From contig NZ_JAEMQH010000001.1 of NCBI RefSeq assembly GCF_016820575.1, forward strand, positions 1-64,000: a DNA stretch of 64,000 nt, written 5' to 3'. The stretch comes from Marinobacter sediminum. GTDB lineage: Bacteria > Pseudomonadota > Gammaproteobacteria > Pseudomonadales > Oleiphilaceae. The notes under the pieces are model-generated. The model was given only the letters and a program-made list of their open reading frames with translations. It made no database searches and had not been told where the DNA came from. Below, one piece after another: positions 48,813-59,952 of this stretch. A program made the position numbers and the translations under genes. Numbering within the stretch: position 1 is the first letter of the stretch; every line of letters begins with the position of its first letter.

Positions 48813-50177
48813 TCAGGGGCTCATCATCCCGGCCATGGCCATGATGCTGTCCTTACTGCTGACCAGCTCATCAAATTGTGCCTCGACCGCATCCCGATCC
48901 AGCCCCAATTCGTCATAGAATGATTGCGGCACTGCTTCACCCGCGCCCAGCGCGACACCGCGAGCGGTCAGCAGCTGGCGCCCGAGCCAGAGCAGCTTGG
49001 CATAGACCTGACAATCGCCATCGTAAGCCGGATTCTTCTGGAAACGGATGGCCAGCGTGACCTCATCGGGCATACCCCAGTTCTCCATCAGCTGGGCCGC
49101 CATCTGTTCCCGGGTAATGCCCAGCAGGTAATGCTCGGTCACCGACGAATCAATGCCCGGGTTTACCTCCAGCGAGCGACACACCAGCTTGAAGTGAGGT
49201 GGAAACACATGGGCCAGCACCAGGTGACCAAAGTTGTGCAGCAACCCGGCCAGGTAGGCCAGACCAAAATACGGCCGCTGCCCTCTCGGCATCATGCTGG
49301 CCAGCACCCCGGCTGATTGGGCCTGCCAGATCGCCTGCTGCCAGTAGTCCACGTAGCCTTCCGGGTGATCTTGGGGCTGTTTCAGCGCGCGGCCCAGAGA
49401 TAGTCCCATGGCCAGGTTCATCACCAGGTCGAAGCCCAGCACTCGGGACACCGCATCATGCACCGAACGAACCTGCCCTGCGGCCGCGTAAAACGAGGAC
49501 GAGGCCCAGCTGACCACTTGCGCCGCCAGACTGGGATCGCTTTCAACGATGTCCACCAGGTCGCCCATGACGGCATTCGGGTTCACTCGCAGGTGAATGA
49601 TTCGCTGTGCGGTCTCCGGCAATGGCGGCAGTTCAAGGGTGTCTTCCAGGCGCTGTTGGATGCGTACGCTGGTAAACTTCTTGAGTGCGGTGTGCAGCTG
49701 CTCCCGGTCCCGCTCGCTGTCATCAAGATTAACCTCGATGGATTGCGGGTCCATGGTGAAACTCCAGCGCTCGGCTTTACTGGTCAACGCCCGAAAGTCG
49801 GCACCGGGCATGACCATCGCAAGATCGTGTTCCTCTAACTCGAGGGCAACAGCGGACATGTCGTCAACCCGGCTGTCGACCACGGTCGGCCAGCCGGTGA
49901 GAGATGGCAGGGCCGGCAGTTCCTTTAAGCCGGCCCGCTCACGGACCCGCACCTGTTCGCGGCGTTTCATAACCCGGAAATCGCGACCGAGACGCTTGTT
50001 CAGTGCTTCCAGGTCGATCAGATCGTGCTTCCGGCAAATCACCTGGAGGTTACCTGCCGAGTCGCTCAGCAAAGCCATGCGCAGGAGTTCCTCTCCGTTC
50101 GCCTGGCTTGCGTTGCGCAGCGACACGCCCGAAGCGGAAGCCCCAAGTGCCTGCTGGACTGCGACAGGTAATTCCAT
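48813..50177 (-). CDS. HDOD-domain protein with N-terminal YbaK-like domain
   Basis: Signalling-type protein of 454 aa. The N-terminal part (about 1-150) resembles the YbaK/ProRS-associated deacylase fold (LSDSAGNLQVICRKHDLIDLEALNKRLGRDFR in pieces). The C-terminal part (about 190-410) is an HDOD domain, VTLELPPLPETAQRIIHLRVNPNA then VVSWASSSFY and LLHNFGHLVLAHVFPP. HDOD proteins are usually tied to motility, stress or cyclic-dinucleotide signalling. It lies beside recG and oxyR as in Pseudomonas PA5344-PA5346. Confidence 0.85.
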   Translation of the reverse strand: MELPVAVQQALGASASGVSLRNASQANGEELLRMALLSDSAGNLQVICRKHDLIDLEALNKRLGRDFRVMKRREQVRVRERAGLKELPALPSLTGWPTVVDSRVDDMSAVALELEEHDLAMVMPGADFRALTSKAERWSFTMDPQSIEVNLDDSERDREQLHTALKKFTSVRIQQRLEDTLELPPLPETAQRIIHLRVNPNAVMGDLVDIVESDPSLAAQVVSWASSSFYAAAGQVRSVHDAVSRVLGFDLVMNLAMGLSLGRALKQPQDHPEGYVDYWQQAIWQAQSAGVLASMMPRGQRPYFGLAYLAGLLHNFGHLVLAHVFPPHFKLVCRSLEVNPGIDSSVTEHYLLGITREQMAAQLMENWGMPDEVTLAIRFQKNPAYDGDCQVYAKLLWLGRQLLTARGVALGAGEAVPQSFYDELGLDRDAVEAQFDELVSSKDSIMAMAGMMSP

Positions 50178-50269
50178 AGTGTTTGCTCCTGATTGTTGCT
50201 AAAGGCCGACACGCGGCCCTTTCCTTGAAAAGTCTGAGTCAGTATAGGGCAAGAGGGCAAGGCGCGCGG

Positions 50270-52345
50270 TCACACATCGCCATAGCGAAGTTTTTCGCCC
50301 AGCCACCGCCGGATCAGGGCGTCGACCCGCTGCCGGTCGCCCATCAATGCCGGCGCCATTTCCCGCACCGGCTCAATCCAGCCCTTATCCCGTTCAAAGT
50401 CCGCCAGCCGGAACTGCATCATGCCGGTCTGTCTGGTCCCCAACACCTCTCCCGGGCCTCTAATCTCGAGATCCTTTTCGGCAATGACGAATCCGTCCTG
50501 ACTGTCCCGCAGCGCCTGCAGTCTCGCTTTACCGTTATTGGACAGGGGTGGGTGGTACATCAACACACAATAGCTGGCCTGTTCACCTCGCCCTACTCGC
50601 CCCCGTAACTGGTGCAGCTGTGCCAGGCCAAGGCGTTCCGGGTTTTCAATAATGATCAAAGAGGCGTTCGGAACATCGACGCCAACCTCGATAACCGTGG
50701 TTGCCACCAGCAGATCCAGCTCGCCATTCTTGAACTGTTCCATCACCGCGGCTTTTTCCACCGCTTTCAGGCGACCATGGACCAGCCCCACCTTGAGATC
50801 TGGCAGCCGCTCCGTCAACTCCTGCGCGGTCACTTCCGCGGCCTGACATTGCAAGGCCTCAGATTCCTCAATCAGGGTGCATACCCAATAGGCCTGGCGC
50901 CCCTCGTTGCAGGCACTGCGAACACGACCGATAACGTCTTCCCGACGGCTATCGGGGATGACGATGGTCTCGATGGGCTTGCGCCCGGGCGGCAGCTCGT
51001 CGATCACCGACGTATCCAGATCGGCGTAGGCGCTCATGGCAAGGGTTCTGGGAATGGGGGTCGCGGTCATGATCAGCTGGTGTGGCGCAAGCGAGCCGCC
51101 GACACCTTTCTCCCGCAACGCCAGACGCTGATGCACCCCGAATCGGTGCTGTTCATCAACAATGACCAATGCCAGACGATCAAATGCCACGTCGTTCTGG
51201 AACAGCGCGTGGGTGCCAATCACCACTGTAGCCGCTCCCGACCGGACTGCTTCCAACGCCTGCTGTCGCGCCTTGCCTTTTACCTTGCCAGACAGCCACG
51301 CCAGCTCGATACCCAGTGGCTCAAGCCAGCCGCGGAAGTTCTGGTAATGCTGTTCAGCGAGGATTTCAGTCGGCGCCATCAGCGCCACCTGGGCACCCGC
51401 GGCAATCGCCTGCAGAGCCGCCAACGCGGCCACCACGGTTTTACCGGAACCAACATCGCCCTGGACCAGTCGCAACATCGGCAGCGGCTGGCTCAGATCC
51501 TGACGAATGTCGGTCATGACGTGGCGCTGGGCCCCGGTCAACTGGAATGGCAGGGAGTCGAGAAATTGATCGGGTAAATCGCCGGTGGGTAACAGCGGTA
51601 GCGCTTCCCGGGTCTGGATTTGTTCCCGCACCTGGAGCAGGCTGAGCTGATGCGCCAGCAACTCCTCCATCACTAGCCGCTGCTGAGCCGGATGCCGGCC
51701 TTCCATCAACAGATGGACCGGCGCGTCGGCAGGAGGCGAGTGCACCAGCTGAACCGCCTCGCCGATGCCCGGCAATTGATAATCTGCCAGCAGTGACGAG
51801 GGCAACCAGTCCCGAATCGGATAACGCTGCAGATAACCCAGCGCCTGCTGGCACAGTGCCCGCACTCGGGGCTGCTGGATGCCCTCGGTAAGGGGATAGA
51901 CCGGCGTCAGCGTGGCCTGACCTTCCGCCGGCATCGGCGGTGGATCAACCTGGTATTCGGGATGGTAGAACTCGTAACCGGCACGGCCCGGACGAACTTC
52001 ACCGAAGCAGCGTACCCGCGCGCCCTGGGACAGCTGGCTTTTCTGGGCGGCGTTGAAGTGGAAAAACCGCATGACCAGGAAACCGCTGTTGTCCTTGAGG
52101 GTAACCTGCAGACTGCGGCGACGCCCCATCACCAGATCGGCCTTCATGACCTCACCTTCCACCACGGCCACGTCGCCAATCCTGAGATTGCCCATGGCCA
52201 CCACCCGGGTGCGGTCCTCGTACCGATGCGGTAGATGGAACAGCAGATCCTGAAGCGAGGAAATACCCAGCTTGCCTAACTTTTCGGCCAGGGCGCTGCC
52301 TACGCCCTTGAGCTGGGTAACCGAGATGTCATCCAGCGACGTCAT
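50270..52345 (-). CDS. recG: ATP-dependent DNA helicase RecG
   Basis: Branch-migration helicase of 691 aa that remodels stalled forks and Holliday junctions. N-terminal wedge/OB domain (LKGVGSALAEKLGKLGI near the start), Walker A in LVQGDVGSGKTVVA, DEQHRFG as the DExH box, helicase motif VI in QLRGRVGRGEQASYC and the C-terminal FRLADFERD. It starts seven bases after oxyR, implying one transcript. Confidence 0.97.
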   Translation of the reverse strand: MTSLDDISVTQLKGVGSALAEKLGKLGISSLQDLLFHLPHRYEDRTRVVAMGNLRIGDVAVVEGEVMKADLVMGRRRSLQVTLKDNSGFLVMRFFHFNAAQKSQLSQGARVRCFGEVRPGRAGYEFYHPEYQVDPPPMPAEGQATLTPVYPLTEGIQQPRVRALCQQALGYLQRYPIRDWLPSSLLADYQLPGIGEAVQLVHSPPADAPVHLLMEGRHPAQQRLVMEELLAHQLSLLQVREQIQTREALPLLPTGDLPDQFLDSLPFQLTGAQRHVMTDIRQDLSQPLPMLRLVQGDVGSGKTVVAALAALQAIAAGAQVALMAPTEILAEQHYQNFRGWLEPLGIELAWLSGKVKGKARQQALEAVRSGAATVVIGTHALFQNDVAFDRLALVIVDEQHRFGVHQRLALREKGVGGSLAPHQLIMTATPIPRTLAMSAYADLDTSVIDELPPGRKPIETIVIPDSRREDVIGRVRSACNEGRQAYWVCTLIEESEALQCQAAEVTAQELTERLPDLKVGLVHGRLKAVEKAAVMEQFKNGELDLLVATTVIEVGVDVPNASLIIIENPERLGLAQLHQLRGRVGRGEQASYCVLMYHPPLSNNGKARLQALRDSQDGFVIAEKDLEIRGPGEVLGTRQTGMMQFRLADFERDKGWIEPVREMAPALMGDRQRVDALIRRWLGEKLRYGDV

Positions 52346-52352
52346 GCAGGAC

Positions 52353-53312
52353 TCAGGCGCTCTCGGCCACGGCCGGTGTATCAGTCTTGGCTTTTTCGAT
52401 GACCCGGCACTGGCTGGCCGCCAGCGACAGCATGTCGATAGCCTTGGGACGCGGGAAAGTCACCCGCCAGGCCAACGCAACCGTGCGGAAGGGTACCGGC
52501 GGGGCAAACCGCCGCACCGCCAGGATGTCTTCGTGGTATTGCATGGCCGTCGCCGCCGACAGTGGCAGTACCGTAATACCCAGCCCCGAGGCCACCATGT
52601 GACGAATGGTTTCCAGCGAACTGCCCTCGGTCACCAGCGCCGGCGAGTCGACATCCACACGGCGGGTTACGGCCTCGACCAGGGGCGGACAGGATTCCAG
52701 CACCTGATCCCGGAAACAGTGACCCGGCCCAAGCAACAGCAACTGCTCCTTGGCCAGCTCTTCGGCGGTCAGCTCATCCTTCTTGGCCAGCGGGTGCCCG
52801 GCCGGCAGCAGTACCACGAAGGGCTCGTCGTAAAGTGGCAGGGTCAGCACTTCGGGTTCTTCGAACGGCAGCGCTATGATGATGGCGTCCAGCTCCGACT
52901 GGCGCAGCTTCTGCCGCAGCGTGGCAGTGTAGTTCTCTTCAATGTACAGAGGCATCTGCGGTGCCGCGCGCCGCAATTCTGGCAGGAGATGAGGGAACAG
53001 GTAGGGACCGATGGTGTAGATAGCCCCTACCTTCAGCGCGGAATTCAGCTGATTCTTACCGTCCTGGGCCATGTCCTTGATCACCCCGACCTGGTCCAGA
53101 ACCCGCTGCGCCTGCTCGATGATCCGCTGCCCGGTTTCGGTGACCCGGATACTGCTTTTACTGCGCTCGAACAGCGGAATACCCAGCTCGTCTTCGAGCT
53201 TCTTAACGGCCACACTCAGTGTCGGCTGGCTGACATGGCAGCGCTCGGCCGCACGGCCAAAATGCCTTTCGCGGGCAAGCGTAACGACGTATCGTAACTC
53301 GGTGAGAGTCAT
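52353..53312 (-). CDS. oxyR: Hydrogen peroxide-inducible transcriptional regulator OxyR
   Basis: LysR-family activator of 319 aa. N-terminal winged helix TLTELRYVVTLARERHFGRAAERCHVSQPTLS. The two redox cysteines lie in GHCFRDQVLESC, nine residues apart as C199 and C208 in E. coli, so peroxide sensing by disulfide formation should be intact. It forms a tight pair with recG, as in Pseudomonas, where oxyR-recG is an operon. Divergent from the SDR gene. Confidence 0.96.
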   Translation of the reverse strand: MTLTELRYVVTLARERHFGRAAERCHVSQPTLSVAVKKLEDELGIPLFERSKSSIRVTETGQRIIEQAQRVLDQVGVIKDMAQDGKNQLNSALKVGAIYTIGPYLFPHLLPELRRAAPQMPLYIEENYTATLRQKLRQSELDAIIIALPFEEPEVLTLPLYDEPFVVLLPAGHPLAKKDELTAEELAKEQLLLLGPGHCFRDQVLESCPPLVEAVTRRVDVDSPALVTEGSSLETIRHMVASGLGITVLPLSAATAMQYHEDILAVRRFAPPVPFRTVALAWRVTFPRPKAIDMLSLAASQCRVIEKAKTDTPAVAESA

Positions 53313-53388
53313 GGTGAGCTCCGGTCAGGTGGATACGGGGCAATAGTTCATTAATTTATGGGTTCAAGCATAAGGATTGAGATTGTCT

Positions 53389-54255
53389 ATGGCAATGACT
53401 GAACGCTCCAACACGCCCCGGATTCTGGTGGCCGGCTGTGGCAAACTCGGGGGCGCCATTGCCAGCCTGCTCAGCGACTCGGCAACCGTATTCGGATTGC
53501 GCCGAAATCCGGCCCAGGTTCCGGCCGGTGTCCACGGCGTTAAAGCCGACCTGATGGCGCCGGAGTCCCTCAAACAGGCCGTGCCGGACGGCCTCGACGT
53601 CATTATCTACTGCCTGACCCCCGCCAGCTACGACGAACAGGGCTACCGGGATGCTTACGTCAACGGGCTTGCAAACCTGCTGGACGTGGTTAAAAGCCAG
53701 CCTTTGACGCGCCTCGTGTTTATCAGCAGCACCAGCGTCTACTCCCAGGATGATGACAGCTGGGTGGACGAAACCAGCCCGGCACAGCCCGCTCGCTTCA
53801 GCGGTGAACAGATTCTGGCGGGTGAGCGCACGGCCCTGGACAGCGGACACCCGGCAACCATTGTGCGGTTCAGCGGTATATACGGCCCCACCCGGCAAAG
53901 GTTTCTGGACGAGGTTATCGCCGGGCGGATGGCGCCCAAGAAACCCGCGCCGTTCACCAACCGCATCCATGAAGACGACGCCGCCCGAGTGGTTCAGCAT
54001 CTGGCGCTCAAGGCACTGGCCGGCGAGCTATTGGAGCCTCTCTATGTTGCCAGCGACAGCGAACCGGTGCGATTGGATGAGGTGGTGGAATGGGTACAGG
54101 CGCACACCGACTGTGCATCACCGGTCGACGACGCCCGCACCGGCGGACGCGCAGGCAGCAAGCGGTGCCGCAATCAGCGCCTGCTGGAGAGCGGTTTCGA
54201 GTTCCAGTTCCCGGACTTTCGGGCCGGCTACCGAGCCATGATCGCCGGACGGTAG
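53389..54255 (+). CDS. NAD-dependent epimerase/dehydratase-like SDR protein
   Basis: Extended SDR of 288 aa, YeeZ-like. The Rossmann motif reads ILVAGCGKLGGAIASLL (about 10-26); an SSTSVYSQ segment and RFSGIYGP follow. The usual catalytic YxxxK is not evident, so it may be non-canonical or a sugar-nucleotide or chaperone-like relative. Unknown substrate. The ATG at 53389 is preferred; a TTG at 53377 and an ATG at 53395 are also possible. Confidence 0.82.
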   Translation: MAMTERSNTPRILVAGCGKLGGAIASLLSDSATVFGLRRNPAQVPAGVHGVKADLMAPESLKQAVPDGLDVIIYCLTPASYDEQGYRDAYVNGLANLLDVVKSQPLTRLVFISSTSVYSQDDDSWVDETSPAQPARFSGEQILAGERTALDSGHPATIVRFSGIYGPTRQRFLDEVIAGRMAPKKPAPFTNRIHEDDAARVVQHLALKALAGELLEPLYVASDSEPVRLDEVVEWVQAHTDCASPVDDARTGGRAGSKRCRNQRLLESGFEFQFPDFRAGYRAMIAGR

Positions 54256-54270
54256 CCGAGCCACAGCCAC

Positions 54271-54298
54271 AAAAAAGGCGGCCGAAGCCGCCTTTTTC
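54271..54298. terminator. Bidirectional terminator
   Basis: Stem GGCGGC/GCCGCC with a CGAA loop between A6 and T5. It separates the SDR gene from ridA. Confidence 0.9.
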
Positions 54299-54328
54299 TC
54301 ACTGATTCCGAGGGCCTGGCCCAAGGCT

Positions 54329-54715
54329 TCAGGTCAGTACCATTACCGCTTCCATCTCAACCGGCACCCCTTTGGGCAGCGCTGAAACACCAACGGCAGC
54401 GCGGGCCGGGTACGGCTCCTCAAAGTAGGTCGCCATGATCTCATTGACGGTGGCAAAGTTTTCGAGGTCCGTCATGTAGATGTTGAGCTTGACGATGTCC
54501 TTCAGCTCGCCGCCGGCCGCTTCACAGACCGCTTTGAGATTCTCGAACACCTGTCGAGTCTTGGCAGCAAAATCCCCGGCAACCACTTCCATGGTTTCCG
54601 GCACCAGCGGAATCTGACCAGACAGGTAGACCGTGTCACCGGCTTTTACTGCCTGCGAGTAGGTACCAATCGCCTGCGGGGCGTTTTCAGTCTGGATAAC
54701 GGATTTGTTGGTCAT
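54329..54715 (-). CDS. ridA: RidA family enamine/imine deaminase
   Basis: A 128-aa cytoplasmic protein that hydrolyses reactive enamines such as 2-aminoacrylate. Diagnostic stretches are [23 protein letters not shown] and the substrate arginine in [19 protein letters not shown] 54715 is chosen over the upstream in-frame start because it gives the usual MTNKSVIQT beginning. It follows spoT by about 100 bases, as in Pseudomonas PA5339-PA5338. Confidence 0.94.
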   Translation of the reverse strand: MTNKSVIQTENAPQAIGTYSQAVKAGDTVYLSGQIPLVPETMEVVAGDFAAKTRQVFENLKAVCEAAGGELKDIVKLNIYMTDLENFATVNEIMATYFEEPYPARAAVGVSALPKGVPVEMEAVMVLT

Positions 54716-54816
54716 GACTTGGGTATTCCTCTCTTCCAAAACGCCAATCGTCACCTCTGGGCGCGGCTGCTGTCAACCAGACGTTGGGAGAGATGGCTTA
54801 CGCCGCACCGGACGGG

Positions 54817-56961
54817 TCAGTGACGAACCCGCCCGATGTGGGTCACCGCACGGATGTTCTTCACCCGCCGCATGACCCGCGCCAAATGCCGGCGTCCGTT
54901 TACATGCAACACCAGGCTGACGATGCTGAACTTGGCGTTCTGCTCTTCCACGTTGATGCGCTCGACGTTGCCATCGGCCATCGCTATGGCATTGGCGACT
55001 TCTGCGATCACACCGCGTTGGCGCTCCAGCTCAACCCGAAGCTCAACCGAGAACTCGTCGGCAATGTCCTTGGCCCACTTGAGATGGGTCAGGCGGGCGC
55101 GCCCCTCATCGTCTTCCGGCAAGCGGGAGCAAGTGTCAGAATGAATCACCATGCCTTTGCCGGAATCCATCATGCCCACCACCGGATCGCCCGGAATGGG
55201 TTTGCAGCAACTGGCAAAGCGCACCAACAGGCCTTCCGTACCACGAATCGTAACCGGGCTGTTCTCGCCGCTGCCATGCACCTCTTCCGCCACCTCGGCA
55301 ATCGGGGACGACTCGGCGCCAGTCACCAACTGCCGCGCCACCAGGTAGGCCATGCGATTACCCAAGCCAATATCCGCAATCAGGTCATCCAGGCTATTGA
55401 CCTGGTTGTGACTCACCACGGCCTGAACCTGCACATCGCCGATGTCCGCCAACCGGGTACCAAAGCCTTTCAGGGATTTCTTCAGGAGGGTCTTGCCCAG
55501 CTCCAGCGATTCAGCCCGTTTCTGATGCTTGAGTACGTGGCGAATGCTGCTGCGCGCCTTACCGGTTACCACGAAACTGAGCCAAGCCGGGTTAGGCCGG
55601 GCGCCCGGCGCGGTGATCACCTCCACCGTCTGTCCGCTCTGAAGCGGCTGACTCAGGGAACTCAGATTCCGGTTGATCCGGCACGCCACGGTAGCGTTAC
55701 CGATATCGGTGTGGATGGCGTAGGCAAAGTCCACCGGCGTGGCGCCGCTGGGCAGTTCCATGATCTTGCCCTTGGGAGTGAAGACATAGATCTCGTCCGG
55801 GAACAGATCGACCTTCACGTGCTCGATAAACTCCAGGGAGTCATCGGCGCGCTCGCGCATCTCCATCAGCCCCTTCACCCAACGATCCACTCGGGCCTGG
55901 TTGGCGTTGGACACGCTGCTCGGATCGCTCTTGTACATCCAATGGGCGGCGATGCCGTTGTTGGCAATGTGCTCCATCTCCTCGGTACGGATCTGGATCT
56001 CGATATTCACGTGCATGCCAAACAACGTGGTGTGAATGGACTGGTAGCCGTTGGCTTTGGGCATGGCAATGTAATCTTTAAAACGCCCCGGCAGCGGCTT
56101 GTACAAGCTGTGCACAGCACCCAGGATGCGGTAACAGTCGTCCTCGGTGTCGGTAATAATCCGGAACGCGTACACATCCATGATTTCGTGGAAGGATTTC
56201 TGCTTGAACTTCATCTTGTTGTAGATGCTGTTCAGGTGTTTCTCGCGCCCCTGGATGCGCCCTGGCAAGCCACGTTCTTCCAGCTTTTCCTGCAACTTGC
56301 CGCGGATCTCTTCGATGATCTCGCGATGACTGCCCCGCAGCTTGTCCACCGCCTTGGAGATGTACTTGGAGCGCATCGGATAAAGCGAGGAGAAGCCCAG
56401 GTCTTCCAGTTCGGTACAGATGGAATGCATACCGAGGCGATTGGCGATGGGGGCGTAGATGTCCAGGGTTTCGGTGGCGATGCGCTGGCGCTTTTCGTAG
56501 GGCATGGGGCCCAGCGTGCGCATGTTGTGCAGGCGGTCGGCAAGCTTTACCAGGATAACCCGGATATCCCGCGCCATGGCCAGGGTCATCTTCTGGAAAT
56601 TTTCCGCCTGGGCTTCCGCTCGGGACCGGAATTCAATCTGGGTCAGCTTGCTGACACCGTCGACCAGTTCGGCCACGTCATCGCCAAACTGCTCGGCCAG
56701 GGCATCCTTGGGAATGCCGGTGTCTTCGATGACATCGTGGAGCATGGCCGCCATCAGGCTCTGATGGTCAAGCCTCAGGTCGGCCAGGATGTGGGCAACG
56801 GCCAATGGGTGGGTGATGTAACGATCACCGCTTTTGCGCATCTGCCCTTCATGGGCCTGTTCGGCATAATAGTAGGCGCGTCGCACCTGATTGATGCGAT
56901 TGGTATCCAGATAGGTACTGAGCTCTTTCGCCAGCCCCTCAACCGTAGCCTCTGCCGACAC
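54817..56961 (-). CDS. spoT: Bifunctional (p)ppGpp synthetase/hydrolase SpoT
   Basis: Makes and degrades (p)ppGpp, 714 aa. N-terminal HD hydrolase (HDVIEDTGIP), synthetase with EKHLNSIYNKM and MPKANGYQSIHTT, TGS domain (VFTPKGKIMELPSGATPVDFA) and C-terminal ACT. The GTG start at 56961 has GGAGG five bases upstream. It forms the conserved array spoT-rpoZ-gmk-yicC on one strand. With dksA in the same window, the ppGpp/DksA pathway is represented. Confidence 0.96.
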   Translation of the reverse strand: MSAEATVEGLAKELSTYLDTNRINQVRRAYYYAEQAHEGQMRKSGDRYITHPLAVAHILADLRLDHQSLMAAMLHDVIEDTGIPKDALAEQFGDDVAELVDGVSKLTQIEFRSRAEAQAENFQKMTLAMARDIRVILVKLADRLHNMRTLGPMPYEKRQRIATETLDIYAPIANRLGMHSICTELEDLGFSSLYPMRSKYISKAVDKLRGSHREIIEEIRGKLQEKLEERGLPGRIQGREKHLNSIYNKMKFKQKSFHEIMDVYAFRIITDTEDDCYRILGAVHSLYKPLPGRFKDYIAMPKANGYQSIHTTLFGMHVNIEIQIRTEEMEHIANNGIAAHWMYKSDPSSVSNANQARVDRWVKGLMEMRERADDSLEFIEHVKVDLFPDEIYVFTPKGKIMELPSGATPVDFAYAIHTDIGNATVACRINRNLSSLSQPLQSGQTVEVITAPGARPNPAWLSFVVTGKARSSIRHVLKHQKRAESLELGKTLLKKSLKGFGTRLADIGDVQVQAVVSHNQVNSLDDLIADIGLGNRMAYLVARQLVTGAESSPIAEVAEEVHGSGENSPVTIRGTEGLLVRFASCCKPIPGDPVVGMMDSGKGMVIHSDTCSRLPEDDEGRARLTHLKWAKDIADEFSVELRVELERQRGVIAEVANAIAMADGNVERINVEEQNAKFSIVSLVLHVNGRRHLARVMRRVKNIRAVTHIGRVRH

Positions 56962-57129
56962 CGCGCCTCCGTATACTTATGAAATCCAGGGACAAAAAAA
57001 CCCGAATGCACGCATCCGGGTCCTTCCTGATCCTGCCAACAACGTCCGTTCTATAGCTACACTATAAAGCGCCGAGACAGATTTCAATGCTTCCGAGGCG
57101 CGGATACGTATTTGTACCCGTACCTGAGG

Positions 57130-57342
57130 TCACTCGTCGTCGTCTTCCTGCAACAACTCACGACCTACTTTACCTTCAGCAATCTCGCGCAGGGCGATAA
57201 CTGTCGGCTTGTCGTTCTCTTCAGCCACCGCCGGTTCCGCACCTTTGGTCGCAAGCTGACGGGCACGCTTGGTAGCCAGCATCACCAGCTGGAAGCGGTT
57301 ATCAACGTTTTCCAGACAATCTTCAACGGTAACTCGTGCCAT
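57130..57342 (-). CDS. rpoZ: RNA polymerase omega subunit
   Basis: A 70-aa subunit that supports polymerase assembly and forms part of a ppGpp binding site. N-terminus [29 protein letters not shown] is typical; the acidic tail ends QEDDDE. It lies between gmk and spoT, its conserved place. Confidence 0.97.
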   Translation of the reverse strand: MARVTVEDCLENVDNRFQLVMLATKRARQLATKGAEPAVAEENDKPTVIALREIAEGKVGRELLQEDDDE

Positions 57343-57431
57343 AACTTCCCCGAAAATAAAATGACTGATCTAGCAGACCGCGTAGTTTACTGCGCCCGGC
57401 TCAATTTGTATACAGCAACAAGCACCACAAA

Positions 57432-58085
<654 letters not shown>

Positions 58086-58159
58086 TCAATAGCCCCACTG
58101 GATCCCCAGCGGCGCCTGGAAAACGCCGGATTATACGGTTTTCGGCCGGCCTCCGCACG

Positions 58160-59026
58160 TCACTCCAGGTTCTGCACCTGTTCGCGCATCTGCTCGATCA
58201 GCACTTTCAGATCCACCGCTGAGCGGGTCACCCTCGCATCAATACTCTTGCTGCTAAGGGTGTTGGCTTCGCGGTTCAGTTCCTGCATCAGGAAATCCAG
58301 CCGACGACCAATGGCATCGTCACCCTGGAGGGTATCGGTAACCTCACCAATGTGAGCGTCCAGGCGATCAAGTTCCTCCGCCACATCACTCTTTTGGGCC
58401 AGCATCACCATTTCCTGGGCCACGCGCTCTGGCTCCAGCTCAACGCCGGCCTTCTCGAACCGGCTGCGCAGGCTCTCTTCCTGCGCAGCCAGCAAGTCCG
58501 GCATTAGCGCGCGCACTTCGGTGACCAGCCGGGTCATGGTGGCCAGGCGCTCATCGAACAACGGCCGCAACCGCTCGCCTTCCCGCTCACGCACAGTCAC
58601 CAGGTCACGCACCGTGTCTTCGAACAGAGCCTTGGCGGCGTCCCGGGCCGGACCGTAATCCTGCTCAGTTACCGACAGCACACCCGGCCAGCGCAGGATA
58701 TCCAGGGCGCTGATGTGAGCCGGATTATCCAGAATCCGATTGACGTGATTAGCGGCCTCATTGACCGCCTTCGCCATGTCGTCATTGATCTCGAAACTCT
58801 GTGACGCCTTATCCGCCGACTGCAGTCGCATGGACACGTCGACTTTGCCCCGCTTCAGCTGCTTGCGAAGCTCCTCCCGGAACGGGTTTTCCAGCTCGCG
58901 AAATGCCTCGGGCAACCGGAACGAAGGCTCCAGGTAGCGATGATTGACCGTGCGAATTTCACACGTCAGCGTACCCCAGTCTCCCTGAACATCCTTTCGG
59001 GCAAACGCGGTCATACTTCGAATCAT
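58160..59026 (-). CDS. yicC: YicC family endoribonuclease
   Basis: A 288-aa protein of the YicC/YloC family, now known as endoribonucleases; E. coli YicC promotes decay of the small RNA RyhB. The N-terminus MIRSMTAFARKD and TCEIRTVNHRYLEPSFRLP is diagnostic, as is the C-terminal LDFLMQELNREANTLSSKS. Start ATG 59026 matches the family; the open frame runs on to 59158. It is divergent from rph. Confidence 0.94.
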   Translation of the reverse strand: MIRSMTAFARKDVQGDWGTLTCEIRTVNHRYLEPSFRLPEAFRELENPFREELRKQLKRGKVDVSMRLQSADKASQSFEINDDMAKAVNEAANHVNRILDNPAHISALDILRWPGVLSVTEQDYGPARDAAKALFEDTVRDLVTVREREGERLRPLFDERLATMTRLVTEVRALMPDLLAAQEESLRSRFEKAGVELEPERVAQEMVMLAQKSDVAEELDRLDAHIGEVTDTLQGDDAIGRRLDFLMQELNREANTLSSKSIDARVTRSAVDLKVLIEQMREQVQNLE

Positions 59027-59213
59027 GGCAACTCCGGTCATGGTGGACGACAGTAAATCGAGTTTAACAGGCTCTGAACGCCCTCGGCGAGCCTGACCGC
59101 TCCCAAGCCAAACCGGCTTGACCGACGTGTTATACTGCCCGCCCTTTCGAAAACTCAAACGGGATCATCCCGGACATCAATCCAGACACCAACCACAGAA
59201 TTCAGGAATAACT

Positions 59214-59930
59214 ATGCGACCAAGTGGCAGAACACCCGAGCAACCCAGAGACGTGCGAATCACCCGGAATTACACCCGTCACGCCGAAGGTTCGGTACTG
59301 GTGGAATTTGGTGACACCAAAGTGATCTGCACCGCCTCTGTCGAAAACAAAGTACCGCCATTTCTCCGTGGCGAAGGCAAAGGCTGGATCACCGCCGAAT
59401 ACGGCATGCTACCGCGCTCAACCGGCAGCCGCATGGGCCGCGAAGCCGCACGCGGCAAGCAGGGCGGACGCACCGTCGAAATCCAGCGCCTGATCGGCCG
59501 ATCCCTGCGTGCCGCTGTTGACCTGAGCGCATTGGGCGAGCACAGCATCACCATCGACTGCGACGTTATCCAGGCCGATGGCGGTACCCGCACCGCAGCC
59601 ATCACCGGCGGCTGTGTGGCCCTGGTAGATGCCCTGAATCACCTGGTCGCTGAAAAGCGCCTGAAGAAATCACCGCTCAAGCAGATGGTCGCGGCCTTCT
59701 CCGTGGGCGTCTACAAAGGGACGCCGGTAGTTGATCTGGACTATCCGGAAGACTCCGAAGCCGAAACCGACATGAACGTGATCATGACCGACCAGGGCGG
59801 GTTTATTGAGATCCAGGGTACTGCCGAAGGTGCGCCGTTCGTGAAGGACGAACTGGACAGCATGCTGGACCTGGCCAAGACCGGCATTGAGCAGCTGTTC
59901 GAGATTCAGAAGGCAGCACTGGAAGCTTAA
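59214..59930 (+). CDS. rph: Ribonuclease PH
   Basis: Phosphorolytic 3'-5' exoribonuclease for tRNA 3'-end maturation, 238 aa. Motifs [29 protein letters not shown] and [18 protein letters not shown] are all present and the C-terminus looks complete. ATG 59214 gives the family start. Neighbours yicC (divergent) and crc (convergent) match Pseudomonas PA5332-PA5335. Confidence 0.97.
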   Translation: MRPSGRTPEQPRDVRITRNYTRHAEGSVLVEFGDTKVICTASVENKVPPFLRGEGKGWITAEYGMLPRSTGSRMGREAARGKQGGRTVEIQRLIGRSLRAAVDLSALGEHSITIDCDVIQADGGTRTAAITGGCVALVDALNHLVAEKRLKKSPLKQMVAAFSVGVYKGTPVVDLDYPEDSEAETDMNVIMTDQGGFIEIQGTAEGAPFVKDELDSMLDLAKTGIEQLFEIQKAALEA

Positions 59931-59952
59931 AGGAAGACTGCAGACAATTGGG

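Noticed and set aside
54784..56982. 732-codon plus-strand reading frame opposite spoT
   Set aside because: Antisense of the complete spoT gene; His/Gln-rich low-information sequence typical of such mirror frames.
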